In this document: positions 19,078 to 27,787 of the stretch, one piece after another
How positions within the stretch are numbered: position 1 is the stretch's first letter
Layout: the number at the start of each line of letters is the position of its first letter
Source of the DNA: SLRI01 sp964528705
Lineage (GTDB): Bacteria > Pseudomonadota > Alphaproteobacteria > Geminicoccales > Geminicoccaceae
Length of the DNA stretch: 64,000 nt
Assembly: GCA_964528705.1 (NCBI GenBank)
Contig: CAZGUW010000001.1
Location: forward strand, 1-64,000
Reading direction: 5' to 3'
Made by a program: the position numbers and the translations under genes
Notes under the pieces: generated by a model
What the model saw: the letters and a program-made list of their open reading frames with translations, nothing else
Told to the model about the DNA's origin: nothing
Databases searched by the model: none

Positions 19078-19518
19078 ATGGCCACTGAACAGAAGAAACA
19101 CCCCAAGCCGACCGTCACCCTGACACAGTCGGACTACGACAGCCTGACCGGCATGGCCCGGACCACCAGAGGCGAAGTCGCCGAGCAGCTGTTCGAGGAG
19201 CTCGAGCGGGCACGCGTCGTGCCCGACCACAAGCTGCGTCCGGGCATCGTCCGGATGGGCTCGACGCTGCGCTTTGCCACCGACAGCGGCGAATCCCGCG
19301 AGGTGACGCTGGTCTACCCGGGCGAAGCCGACATCGCTGCCGGCAAGGTCTCGGTCCTTACCCCGATCGGTGCCGCCCTCATCGGCCTCGCCTCCGGGCA
19401 GTCGATCGATTGGGTCACCCGCGACGGGAGCCGACGGCGGCTGACCATCGAGAGCGTTCTGGAGGATCGGCCCGTGCCGGGGGGACCGTCGGCGGCGGCC
19501 ATCCAGCCGGCCCCCTGA
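19078..19518 (+). CDS. Rnk-like protein, GreA/GreB C-terminal domain
   Basis: This is a 146-residue protein with a short helical N-terminus and a C-terminal GreA/GreB-type domain (RFATDSGESREVTLVYPGEADIAAGKVSVLTPIGAALIG). In gammaproteobacteria Rnk binds RNA polymerase near the secondary channel and influences nucleoside diphosphate kinase. The coiled-coil tip of a true GreA is missing, which favours Rnk. The ATG at 19078 follows CCAGAAA; upstream sequence in frame is unlike the family. It has its own intergenic region on both sides. Confidence 0.85.
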   Translation: MATEQKKHPKPTVTLTQSDYDSLTGMARTTRGEVAEQLFEELERARVVPDHKLRPGIVRMGSTLRFATDSGESREVTLVYPGEADIAAGKVSVLTPIGAALIGLASGQSIDWVTRDGSRRRLTIESVLEDRPVPGGPSAAAIQPAP

Positions 19519-19749
19519 CGCGGGCCCCTGCTGCCTCGGGATGTTCGAGCCGCTGGCGTCGTGTGAACAGCTCGTGGTGCTTCGTGCCTTCTGTCACGTC
19601 CACGGCTCCGGCCGGCTCCCGTGCTCTGCGCTTTCTCTTTCGGCCGCGCTCCCGCAAAGTGCGCCTTTTGGCGGGAACGCGTTCCGGCTCGGCACGAGCC
19701 GGGGCGGCACTCCTGGGAATCAGGGAAGCCACGCAGCGGAGGGACGTCG
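19519..19749. other. Intergenic region with a hairpin
   Basis: These 231 bp lie between two plus-strand genes. CCGGCTC at 19685-19691 pairs perfectly with GAGCCGG at 19697-19703 around a 5-nt loop; there is no T-run. A promoter for the cysteine hydrolase is likely but not identified. Confidence 0.35.
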
Positions 19750-20421
19750 ATGCAGGCCTATGTCTATGGCGAGCAACGGGAGTTGCCCGGCGGGTTCGAG
19801 GCCTTCGCCGATCGCGCGGCCAGTGCGATCATCTCCATCGACATGCACCAGGGGCATCTGGCCGACACGCCGGACTGCCCCTGCCCGGCGCCGCGGGCGC
19901 GGGAGATCGTGGGGCCGATCGACGCCTTCCACGACGCGGCGCGCCGGCTCGGCGTGCCGGTCATCCATGTCCGCACCGTGCTGCGGCAGGGCGGCGTCGA
20001 CGACGTGCGGGGCGGCCGGGCCGCCTGGCGGCTGGTCTTCCCGCTCCATGTGGGCAGTATCCCGAACGCCGACGAACATGCGATCGAGGGCAGCCGCTGG
20101 ACCCGCTTCGTCACCCGCGTCGAGCCCGAGGACCTGCTGATCGAGACGAAGAAGCGCCTCTCGGTCTTCTACCCGACCGACCTCGACTTCCTCTTGCGCA
20201 ATCTCCGGGTCGGCACGGTGATCCTCAATGGCGGCTTCACCGACTGCTGCGTGCTGAACGCCGCCTTCGATGCCAGCAACCGCGACTATCGTGTCGTCGT
20301 ATTGCGCGACCTCGTGCGCGGCACCAATCCCGAGATGGAGGACGCGGCGTTGAAGATGGTCTCGCTCCATCTGGGTCTCGTCATGGACGCGGCCGACCTG
20401 CTCGCCGCGTGGCGGTCGTAG
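19750..20421 (+). CDS. Cysteine hydrolase, isochorismatase family
   Basis: This is a 223-residue hydrolase of the isochorismatase/nicotinamidase superfamily. The catalytic triad is visible as Asp31 (SIDMHQGH), Lys134 (ETKKRLSVF) and nucleophile Cys167 (GGFTDCCVLNA). The cis-peptide before the Cys is kept. Family members cut amide, carbamoyl or vinyl-ether bonds in N-carbamoyl amino acids, nicotinamide, biuret or isochorismate. The substrate is not determined here. The start ATG at 19750 has GGAGGGACG upstream. A methyltransferase follows at 77 bp. Confidence 0.88.
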   Translation: MQAYVYGEQRELPGGFEAFADRAASAIISIDMHQGHLADTPDCPCPAPRAREIVGPIDAFHDAARRLGVPVIHVRTVLRQGGVDDVRGGRAAWRLVFPLHVGSIPNADEHAIEGSRWTRFVTRVEPEDLLIETKKRLSVFYPTDLDFLLRNLRVGTVILNGGFTDCCVLNAAFDASNRDYRVVVLRDLVRGTNPEMEDAALKMVSLHLGLVMDAADLLAAWRS

Positions 20422-20498
20422 GCGCGGCGGGCGGATTTCGCCCCCCCGCACGCGATCGGCTACAAGGAAACCCGGCCCAATCGAAACGGGAGGGTTCG

Positions 20499-21233
20499 AT
20501 GCCGGGCATGACCTACGACGACGAAGCGGCCGAGCGGCTGGAGGCGGTCTACCGGTGCGCCGACATGGTCGCCCAGCGGCGGGAGACGCTCCGCCGGCTG
20601 GCGCTCCGCCCGGGCGAGCGGGTGCTCGACATCGGCAGCGGGCCGGGGTTCCTCTGCGGCGAAATGGCCGACATCGTCGGGCCCTCGGGAGCGGTGCACG
20701 GCGTCGACATCTCGGCCGACATGGTGCGGCGGGCGAAGGCGCGCAACGCGCGCGACTGGCTCGGCTATGACGAGGGTGACGCGCAGGCATTGCCGTGCGA
20801 GGCTGGTGCCTTCGATGCGGTGGTGAGCACGCAGGTGGCCGAGTACCTGCCCGACATCGCGCTGTTCTGCGCCGAGACGTGCCGCGTGCTGCGGCCCGGC
20901 GGGCGGGGCCTGATCCTCGCCACCGACTGGGAGACGGTCGCCTGGCACTCCGACGATCCGGCGCGAATGCGCCGCGTGCTCGACGCCTTCCGGCCGCATT
21001 GCGCGGACCCCGTGCTGCCGCGCAGCCTCGTGCCGCAGCTGCGGCAGGCGGGGCTGCAGGTGACGGATGTCGGTGTCTTCGCGATCGTCAACACGTCCTG
21101 GGACGAGGCGAGCTACAGCCGGCACGCAGCGCCCTTCATGGCCGCCTATGTGCGCTCGCAAGGCAGCCTGCCGGAGGCCGAGCTCGAGGCCTGGGAGGCG
21201 GAGCTCGGGGCCCTGGGCCGTGCGGGCCGGTAA
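20499..21233 (+). CDS. Class I SAM-dependent methyltransferase
   Basis: This is a cytoplasmic methyltransferase of 244 residues. Motif I is VLDIGSGPGF at about residue 43, the acidic strand end is VHGVDIS, and post-motif segments are DAQALPCEAGAFDAVVST and RVLRPGGRGLILATDW. It is of the UbiE/arsenite methyltransferase-like type but lacks the Cys set of ArsM. The start at 20499 has AACGGGAGGG upstream. The substrate is unknown. It may be in one transcript with the cysteine hydrolase. Confidence 0.85.
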   Translation: MPGMTYDDEAAERLEAVYRCADMVAQRRETLRRLALRPGERVLDIGSGPGFLCGEMADIVGPSGAVHGVDISADMVRRAKARNARDWLGYDEGDAQALPCEAGAFDAVVSTQVAEYLPDIALFCAETCRVLRPGGRGLILATDWETVAWHSDDPARMRRVLDAFRPHCADPVLPRSLVPQLRQAGLQVTDVGVFAIVNTSWDEASYSRHAAPFMAAYVRSQGSLPEAELEAWEAELGALGRAGR

Positions 21234-21312
21234 TGGTTCACCTCCTGCCGCCTGATCTTCGAGTTCTCCCGGCCGGGCTGAGCCGGCGCCCGATGCATCA
21301 TGGCGCCGCGCG

Positions 21313-21696
21313 TTGATCAGGCTGCCGCCGGTCCGGCGCTCCCTCTGGCTGCTGCTCGGGCTCGTCTCTGTCGCCGTGGCCGTCGTCGGGATCTTCCTGC
21401 CGCTGGTGCCGACCACGCCGCTCCTGCTGCTCGCGGCCTTCTGCTTCGCGCGCAGCTCCGACCGGCTCCTGCGCTGGCTGCACGAGCATCCGCGCTTCGG
21501 GCCGGCGCTGGTGGACTGGGCCGAGCACCGGGCGATCGCCCGGCGGGCCAAGGTCATGGCGGTGCTGGCGATGGCGGCGGCGGTCGCCCTGGCACTCGGG
21601 CTCGGCGCACCTGCCTGGGTCGTGCTGGTGCAGATCGTGGTGTTGGTGCCGGTCGCGGCCTTCATCGTCACGCGGCCGGAGGGGCCCGGCGGCTGA
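21313..21696 (+). CDS. DUF454 (YbaN) family inner-membrane protein
   Basis: This is a small membrane protein of 127 residues with two hydrophobic regions. The family signature VGIFLPLVPTTPLLLLAAFCFARSS is clear in the first half, followed by LHEHPRFGP. It starts with TTG at 21313; no ATG is available before the first helix. No function has been assigned to the family. It converges on the DUF924 gene. Confidence 0.85.
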   Translation: MIRLPPVRRSLWLLLGLVSVAVAVVGIFLPLVPTTPLLLLAAFCFARSSDRLLRWLHEHPRFGPALVDWAEHRAIARRAKVMAVLAMAAAVALALGLGAPAWVVLVQIVVLVPVAAFIVTRPEGPGG

Positions 21697-21776
21697 GCAG
21701 CGGCCGCTCGCGCCATCCGGTGGCGTCGTCGACGACCTGCCGAAAGAGCTCGTCGCCCCCAGCCCCGGCCTTAAGG

Positions 21777-22415
21777 TCAGGGCTCCACCTTGCGCACATG
21801 CGGGAAGTCGCCCCTGGCGATGTAGGCCTCTTCCGCCGGGGATGAGGGGCGGCCCAGGATCGGGTTGCGGTGGGGGTGCCGGCCGAAGGTCCTGATGATC
21901 TCGCGAACCCGTGCGTGCTGCGACCTGAAACGCTCGCCCAGGGGTGCCAGCGCCTCGGGCATGCGGCTGATGATGCCCTCGACGACACCCCCCAGCCGCT
22001 CCATGCGCTCGATGTGGTCCGGCCCCTCGCAATGCGCGATGGCGATCACGTAGAAGCTCTGCTCCCAGGGCTCGAGGACGTCGAAATGGCCGTTTGCGAG
22101 CCCCTCGAGCGCCAGGCGTGCGGCCTTGATGTCCTGGGCGTAGGCAGCCGGCGTGTCGCGCCAGAGCGAGCGCGGGAACTGGTCGAGCGCTACCAGCAGC
22201 GCCAGCCGCCCGCGCGGCGTCGTCGCCCAGTGGTCCAGCCTGCCGGTCGCAGCCGCCAGCGTCAGGCCGGCGAAGCGCTCGATGATCGCCGCGTCCATGC
22301 CGCCCTGCATGCGCTCCTCCCAGAACCGGCCATGCGTCTGGAGGTCGTGCTGATGGCCCGTCGCCGGGAACCAGAAGTCGAGCACGTCCGCCGGCTCGAA
22401 GGCATGCTGCTCCAT
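21777..22415 (-). CDS. DUF924 family protein
   Basis: This is a soluble all-helical, TPR-like protein of 212 residues. It opens with VLDFWFPA and carries the family motifs LLVALDQFPRSLWRDTPAAYAQD and RHPHRNPILGRPSSPAEEAYI. No biochemical role is established. The ATG at 22415 has a GGGAGACGACC ribosome-binding region; a 34-residue longer frame up to 22517 is Arg/Pro-rich and unlikely. It is divergent from the adenylate cyclase gene. Confidence 0.9.
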   Translation of the reverse strand: MEQHAFEPADVLDFWFPATGHQHDLQTHGRFWEERMQGGMDAAIIERFAGLTLAAATGRLDHWATTPRGRLALLVALDQFPRSLWRDTPAAYAQDIKAARLALEGLANGHFDVLEPWEQSFYVIAIAHCEGPDHIERMERLGGVVEGIISRMPEALAPLGERFRSQHARVREIIRTFGRHPHRNPILGRPSSPAEEAYIARGDFPHVRKVEP

Positions 22416-22522
22416 GGTCGTCTCCCTGCCCTGATCGCCGTCCCGAAGAAAGCACGGGCCCGGCCGAACGTCCCGGACAATGCGACATGGCGGTCGGGAT
22501 CGGGTTCCGTTAGGCATGTCCC

Positions 22523-24280
22523 ATGGATGCCGAACGCACGACCCGTCGCCTCGCGGCCATCCTCGTCGCGGATGTGGTCGGCTACTCGCGCCTCATGGCC
22601 GAGGATGAGACCGCGGCGCTGGCAGCGCTGAACCGGCACCGCATGGACGAGTTCGACCCGGCCGTGGCGCGGCACAACGGCCGGATCGTCAAGCTGATGG
22701 GCGACGGCACGCTCGTCGAGTTCAGGAGCGTCGTCGACGCCGTCGCCTGCGCCGTCGCCATCCAGACCGCCGCCGCGGCGCCCGGCAACAGCCCGGCCAT
22801 GCCCCTGCGCATCGGGGTCAATCTAGGCGACATCATCATCCAGGGCGACGACATCTACGGCGACGGCGTGAACATCGCAGCCCGCCTGGAGCCGCTGGCG
22901 GCACCCGGCGGGGTGTGCATCTCGTCGGTCGTCAACGAGAGCCTGCGCGATCGCGTCGACACCGTCTTCGTCGACGGCGGCGAGGTTGCGGTCAAGAACA
23001 TCGCCCGGCCGGTCAGGGTCTGGCACTGGCATCCAAAGGACGGAACGGTGCCGGCGGCCGCCGTGGCCCCGCCCGCACGGGCCAGCGAGGGCCGGTCGAT
23101 CGCGGTCCTGGCGTTCGCCAACATGTCGGGCGACGCCGCGCAGGAATATTTCTCCGACGGCATCGCCGAGGACATCATCACCGATCTGAGCAAGGTGGCG
23201 GGGCTCCTGGTGATCGCCCGCAATTCCAGCTTCGCCTACAAGGGGAAGTCCGTCGATCTGCGCGAGGTCGGCCGCGAGCTTGGCGTCGGCCACGTGCTCG
23301 AAGGCAGCGTGCGCCGTGCCGGCGGTCGGGTGCGCATCACGGCGCAGCTGATCGACACCGTCACCGGCGGCCATCTCTGGGCCGACCGCTACGACCGCGA
23401 GCTCACCGATGTCTTCGCCGTCCAGGACGAGGTCACGCTGAAGATCGTGGAAGCCCTCAAGGTCAGGCTCTCGCCCGCCGAAAGGGCGGACATCGCCGCC
23501 ACCGGCACGACCAGCCTGGAGGCGCATGACAGTTTCCTGCGCATGCGCAACCTGATCTTCTCGCCGGGCCTGACACCCGCCCTCTGGCAGCGCGGCATTG
23601 CCGAGGGGCTGCGCGCCATCGAGCTGGACCCGGCCTACGTGCAGGCCCGCGCACTCACCTCGATCTGCCACTGGCTGGACTTCCACAACGGCTGGTCGGG
23701 CAATCCGCCGGAGGTCGTGGCGGCCAGGGCCCAGGCGCTTGCCGATCGCGCCATCGAGCTCGATCCGGCGGACCCGTTCGCCAACCATGCGATCGCCGTG
23801 GCAGCGAGATGGCAGGGCGACTACGACCGCGCGGCCGAGGCCATCGACCGGACGCTGGCGAAGAACCCCGACTATGCGCTCGGCCTCTTCACCCGCAGCG
23901 AAATAGCGCTGGCGGCGGGGCGGCACACCGATGCCATCGCCGATCTCGAGCACGCCACGCGCGTCGATCCCGCCTGGTCCCACCAGTATCTGCAGAACAT
24001 GGGCATGGCGCATCTGCTGCTCGGCCATGTCGAGACCGCCGCGCTGATCTTCCGCGAGCGCCTGCTCCTGGCCAGGGACACCGATATCGGCCGTGCCTGG
24101 CTGGCCTCGGCGCTCGGCCATCTGGGCGAGATCGAGGAGGCACGGCGCATGTGGGCCGAGCTGCTCGAGATCAACCCGTCCTTCTCGATCGAGCAGCGTC
24201 TGGCACGGCAGAAATTCGCGCGGCAGGCCGATACCGACCAGGTGATGGCGGGCCTGGCCAGGGCGGGGCTGCCCGGCTGA
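22523..24280 (+). CDS. Class III adenylate/guanylate cyclase with TolB-like and TPR regions
   Basis: This is a soluble signalling protein of 585 residues. The N-terminal class III cyclase domain (about 5-170) has both metal-binding Asp residues (Asp17 in VADVVGYSR and Asp61 in MGDGTLVEF) and the transition-state pair Asn117/Arg121 in GVNIAARLE, so it looks active. A TolB-like N-terminal fold follows (RSIAVLAFANMSGDAAQEYFSDGIAEDIITDLSK, about 190-330), then a C-terminal TPR region (about 350-580). It makes cAMP or cGMP, and the TPR part may sense a partner. This build is frequent in alphaproteobacteria. It probably has its own promoter in the divergent region 22416-22522. Confidence 0.9.
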   Translation: MDAERTTRRLAAILVADVVGYSRLMAEDETAALAALNRHRMDEFDPAVARHNGRIVKLMGDGTLVEFRSVVDAVACAVAIQTAAAAPGNSPAMPLRIGVNLGDIIIQGDDIYGDGVNIAARLEPLAAPGGVCISSVVNESLRDRVDTVFVDGGEVAVKNIARPVRVWHWHPKDGTVPAAAVAPPARASEGRSIAVLAFANMSGDAAQEYFSDGIAEDIITDLSKVAGLLVIARNSSFAYKGKSVDLREVGRELGVGHVLEGSVRRAGGRVRITAQLIDTVTGGHLWADRYDRELTDVFAVQDEVTLKIVEALKVRLSPAERADIAATGTTSLEAHDSFLRMRNLIFSPGLTPALWQRGIAEGLRAIELDPAYVQARALTSICHWLDFHNGWSGNPPEVVAARAQALADRAIELDPADPFANHAIAVAARWQGDYDRAAEAIDRTLAKNPDYALGLFTRSEIALAAGRHTDAIADLEHATRVDPAWSHQYLQNMGMAHLLLGHVETAALIFRERLLLARDTDIGRAWLASALGHLGEIEEARRMWAELLEINPSFSIEQRLARQKFARQADTDQVMAGLARAGLPG

Positions 24281-24399
24281 AAAGCACCGTTGCCGTAACC
24301 AACGCGAGAACTGTCCCGGCCCTTTGAAAGCATCAATTGACACCGCCATGGACGCCCCCATAACTGGCGGTTGCCAGACGGCAATATATGGAGATGACC

Positions 24400-24894
24400 A
24401 TGACCAAGATCGTACTCCCGGTTCTCCTGGGAATTGGGCTGACCATAGGCCTCGCTCAGGTGCAGGATGTTCGCGCCGACAGCACGGGCTGCGGTCTCGG
24501 CACGACCGTCTGGAAGGGCGAGTCCGGGGTCGGCCCTCAGGTCCTGGCGGTCACCACCAACGGCACGTCGGGCAACCAGACCTTCGGCATCACCTCCGGC
24601 ACGCTCGGCTGCGAGCAGAACGCCACGATCGCCTCGGTCGAGGTCCGCAACCTGACCGTCGCCAATCTCGACAACCTGGCCACCGACATGGCCCGGGGCG
24701 AGGGCGAGACGCTGACCTCGCTGGCGACCGCCATGCAGGTCGAGCCCCAGGACCAGCCGGTCCTCTTCGCCGCCTTCCAGGAGAACTTCACGCGGATCTT
24801 CCCGTCCGACGACACGTCGGCCGAGCACGTCCTCGTCACCATGCGCGAGGTGATGACCGAGAACGACGTGCTGGTGCGCTACGTCGACGTCTGA
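24400..24894 (+). CDS. DUF3015 family secreted protein
   Basis: This is a small exported protein of 164 residues with a signal peptide ending near RADS and a DUF3015 domain (TGCGLGTTVWKG, QVLAVTTNGTSGNQTFGITSGTLGC, and a C-terminal helical part with VLFAAFQENFTRIFPS). The function is unknown. The frame contains three in-frame ATGs at 24388, 24394 and 24400. The GGAG of the first lies 6 bp before the third, so 24400 is the likely start. A strong terminator follows 63 bp after the stop, so this is a single-gene transcript. DUF3015 is, to my knowledge, best known from gammaproteobacteria. Confidence 0.82.
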   Translation: MTKIVLPVLLGIGLTIGLAQVQDVRADSTGCGLGTTVWKGESGVGPQVLAVTTNGTSGNQTFGITSGTLGCEQNATIASVEVRNLTVANLDNLATDMARGEGETLTSLATAMQVEPQDQPVLFAAFQENFTRIFPSDDTSAEHVLVTMREVMTENDVLVRYVDV

Positions 24895-24957
24895 AACCCT
24901 TCGCCAGCCATAGCCCGGCATCCGGCGGCTTCCCCGGCTGCCGGGCTCGGCAAACAC

Positions 24958-24995
24958 GGGCCGGACCGGGCGTCATCGGTCCGGCCCGATGCTTT
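24958..24995 (+). terminator. Rho-independent terminator after the DUF3015 gene
   Basis: GGGCCGGACCG (24958-24968) and CGGTCCGGCCC (24977-24987) form a perfect 11-bp stem with an 8-nt loop, followed by GATGCTTTT. It ends only 15 bp before the next start codon, so the next gene either relies on read-through or on a promoter overlapping the hairpin. Confidence 0.85.
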
Positions 24996-25009
24996 TCGGT
25001 AGCCCGCAC

Positions 25010-26935
25010 ATGAGAGCCCTCCGGCTGCCGTTTCTTCTGCTGGCGGCGTGGGCAGGGATCCCCGAAGCGCGGGCCGATGCGGCCTATCTCGACGATCTGA
25101 TCGCCAGCGCCGAGGCCCAGGGCCTCGCCACCGCCCCGGCCTGGCAGACCCTCGGCCACTACCGGCCGGCATGGCTGGGCCAGGGCCAGGAAAGCCTCAT
25201 CGACAGCGAGAGCTTCTTCCTCGCGGCTGACGGCAAGCGCGACCCCGCAAGCGAGCTCGAGGCGACCCTCGCCGCCTTCTTCGCCCCGGCCGAACCGGGC
25301 CGCGACGCAGACCTCCAGCACCCGCAATGCCGCTTCATCGCCCGTTACCGATGGCTGAAGGAGCGGCTGGACTTCGACCCGGCCCGCCTGCCCGAACAGG
25401 CCTGCACCGAGTTCGACGCCTGGCTTTCGACCATCGACGCCACCAGCGTGACGCTGATCTTCCCGGCCGCCTACCTGAACAACCCGGCCTCGATGTTCGG
25501 CCACACGCTCCTGCGCTTCGACCGGCCGGACCAGACCGAGGAGACACGGCTCCTCTCCCACGCCGTCAATTACGGCGCCTGGACCGGGACCGACAACGGC
25601 GTCCTCTTCGCCGTGCTCGGCCTCACCGGTGGCTACGCGGGGACCTATTCCGTCGAGCCCTATTATGAGCTTGTCAAACGCTACAGCGACCTCGAGAACC
25701 GCGACATCTGGGAGTACCAGCTCGACTTCTCGCCCGCCGAGGTGGAGCGGATGCTCGCCCATCTCTGGGAGCTGCAGGACCAGCACAGCGACTACTACTT
25801 CTTCGACGAGAACTGCTCCTACCAGCTGCTCTTCCTCCTCGACGCCGCCCGGCCCGAGCTCGACCTCGTCGGCGATTTCGACCTGCACGTCATCCCCGCC
25901 GACAGCGTGCGCTCGGTGATGCAGCGCGAGGGCCTGCTCCGGCACACCGTCTTCCGGCCCTCAGGCGAGACCAGGTTGCAGCTGGGCCTCGCCGCCATGC
26001 CGCCTGCCGACCGGCAGCTGGTGCGGGAGCTCGCCGCGGGGCGGCTCACGCCCAAGGAAGCGGCGGCGACGGCGGACCTGCCCCCGGCGCGCCTCGCCGC
26101 CGTGCTCGAGCTCGCCGAGGCATCGGTGACCCACGAGCTGCGCGCCGGCGATCTCGGACGCGACGTCGCCGCCCCGCGCGCTTGGTCCCTGCTCGCCGCC
26201 CGGAGCCGGATCGCGGAGACGGCCGACCGGCCGCCCGTGCCCGTGCCGGCGACCCGCCCGGACCAGGGCCACGGCTCCGCACGCGTCGCCGCCGGCATCG
26301 GCGTGCGCGACGGCGACGTCTTCGAGGCCCTGCGCCTCCGTCCCGCCTATCACGACAACCTCGACCCCGCCGGCGGCTTCGCCCGGGGTGCGGCCATCGA
26401 GGCGCTCGACATCGAGCTTCGCCACTACCAGTACGACAACTCGCTGGTGCTCGACCGCTTCACCGCCGTCCGCATCAGCTCGCTGACGCCGCGGGACGAG
26501 CTGATCCGCCCGATCTCCTGGCGGCTCGATTTCGGCCTCGAACGGATGCGGGTCGAGCGGGGCGACACGAAAGGTGCCCTCGTCGGTGTCGCCGAGGGCG
26601 GGGCCGGGCTCAGCTACGGACTCGGCCAGCAGGGCGTCTGGTCGGCCATGGCGGATCTCGGCCTGAGTGGCGGCGAGGACTGCGACCGCACCTGCAGCCT
26701 GAATGTCGGCCCCGCCCTGTCGCTGCTCTGGCCGATCACCGGCCGGGCCACCTTCACCGCCAGCGGCCGCTACCAGCTCCGCTTCGGCGAGCGCGTCCAC
26801 AACGGCTACGAGCTTCGCCTCGGCCAGAGCTACGGCCTCACCGCCGATCTCGCCCTGCGGGTCGAGCTCGCGCTCGAGGACCAGGGCGGCGGCATGCAGC
26901 CGGAGATCCTCTCCACCCTCAACTGGTACTTCTGA
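25010..26935 (+). CDS. DUF4105 (Lnb N-terminal domain) protein with C-terminal barrel-like region
   Basis: This is an exported protein of 641 residues: signal peptide (about 1-23), an N-terminal helical region, the DUF4105 domain (about 130-290), and a beta-rich C-terminal half ending in Trp-Tyr-Phe, as in outer-membrane barrels. DUF4105 is related to the periplasmic domain of lipoprotein N-acyltransferase Lnb, a papain-like fold. The putative catalytic residues His165 (SMFGHTLLR) and Cys269 (ENCSYQLL) are both present. A role in acyl transfer to or from lipoproteins or envelope lipids is inferred. The start at 25010 precedes the signal peptide. Its stop shares bases with the next gene's start. 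Confidence 0.85.
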   Translation: MRALRLPFLLLAAWAGIPEARADAAYLDDLIASAEAQGLATAPAWQTLGHYRPAWLGQGQESLIDSESFFLAADGKRDPASELEATLAAFFAPAEPGRDADLQHPQCRFIARYRWLKERLDFDPARLPEQACTEFDAWLSTIDATSVTLIFPAAYLNNPASMFGHTLLRFDRPDQTEETRLLSHAVNYGAWTGTDNGVLFAVLGLTGGYAGTYSVEPYYELVKRYSDLENRDIWEYQLDFSPAEVERMLAHLWELQDQHSDYYFFDENCSYQLLFLLDAARPELDLVGDFDLHVIPADSVRSVMQREGLLRHTVFRPSGETRLQLGLAAMPPADRQLVRELAAGRLTPKEAAATADLPPARLAAVLELAEASVTHELRAGDLGRDVAAPRAWSLLAARSRIAETADRPPVPVPATRPDQGHGSARVAAGIGVRDGDVFEALRLRPAYHDNLDPAGGFARGAAIEALDIELRHYQYDNSLVLDRFTAVRISSLTPRDELIRPISWRLDFGLERMRVERGDTKGALVGVAEGGAGLSYGLGQQGVWSAMADLGLSGGEDCDRTCSLNVGPALSLLWPITGRATFTASGRYQLRFGERVHNGYELRLGQSYGLTADLALRVELALEDQGGGMQPEILSTLNWYF

Positions 26936-27774
26936 TGGCGCGGGTATGCCGCTTCGCCGCCCTCGCCCTGCTCCTGGCACTCGGCGCCTGCACCGGCTTC
27001 TTCTTCCAGCCGATGAAGCAGCATGTCTTCGACCCGGCGAGCATCGGCTTCACCTATCGGGACGTCGACTTCCGGGCCACCGACGGCACGGCCCTGCATG
27101 GCTGGTACTTCCCGGCCGAGGCCAAGCAGGAGGGCAGCGTCCTCTTCCTCCACGGCAATGCCGAGAACATCAGCACGCACTTCGCCAATGTCGCCTGGCT
27201 CGCAAAATCGGGCTTCGCCGTTTTCGTCTTCGACTATCGCGGCTACGGCCGCTCCGCCGGCAGCCCCGATCTCGACGGTCTGCACCAGGACGTCGCCGCC
27301 GCCATGGATGCCCTGCTGCGTCAGCCGGAGACCGACCCGGAGAGGATCGCCGTCATCGGCCAGAGCCTCGGCGCGGCACTGGCGCTGACCGCCATGGCGG
27401 CGAGCCCGATGAAGGACCGCCTGAGGGCTCTTGTCATCGAGGGCGCCTTCACGGGCTACCCGGAGATCGCGCGGGAGAAGCTCGCCGGCTTCTGGCTCAC
27501 CTGGCCGCTGCAGCAGCCGCTGGGCTGGACCATCGACGGCCGCTACCGCCCGCTCGAGGCGGCGGCCGAGATCGCGCCCGTGCCGCTCCTGGTCATTCTG
27601 GACGAGGCCGACACCATCATCCCGCCGCACCACGGCGAGGCGCTGTTCGCCGCCGCCGGCGAGCCAAAAACCCTGTGGCGCCTGCCGGGATCGGGCCACA
27701 TCCAGGCCTTTGCGACCGTCGGCAACCGGAAGAGGCTGGTCGAGTTCCTCCAGGCCGTCATGCCGGCGCCTTGA
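26935..27774 (+). CDS. Alpha/beta hydrolase lipoprotein
   Basis: This is a membrane-attached hydrolase of 279 residues. Its lipobox LGAC ends at Cys19. The alpha/beta fold shows the oxyanion motif FLHGNAENIS, nucleophile Ser in VIGQSLGAALA, Asp in ILDEADTIIPPHH and His in GSGHIQAF. It resembles BEM46/YfhR-like hydrolases. The ATG overlaps the DUF4105 stop (TGATG), so the two products are made together, suggesting a joint envelope-lipid or lipoprotein function. The much longer upstream frame is a shadow of the DUF4105 gene. Confidence 0.88.
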   Translation: MARVCRFAALALLLALGACTGFFFQPMKQHVFDPASIGFTYRDVDFRATDGTALHGWYFPAEAKQEGSVLFLHGNAENISTHFANVAWLAKSGFAVFVFDYRGYGRSAGSPDLDGLHQDVAAAMDALLRQPETDPERIAVIGQSLGAALALTAMAASPMKDRLRALVIEGAFTGYPEIAREKLAGFWLTWPLQQPLGWTIDGRYRPLEAAAEIAPVPLLVILDEADTIIPPHHGEALFAAAGEPKTLWRLPGSGHIQAFATVGNRKRLVEFLQAVMPAP

Positions 27775-27787
27775 CGAAGCTGCTCCG

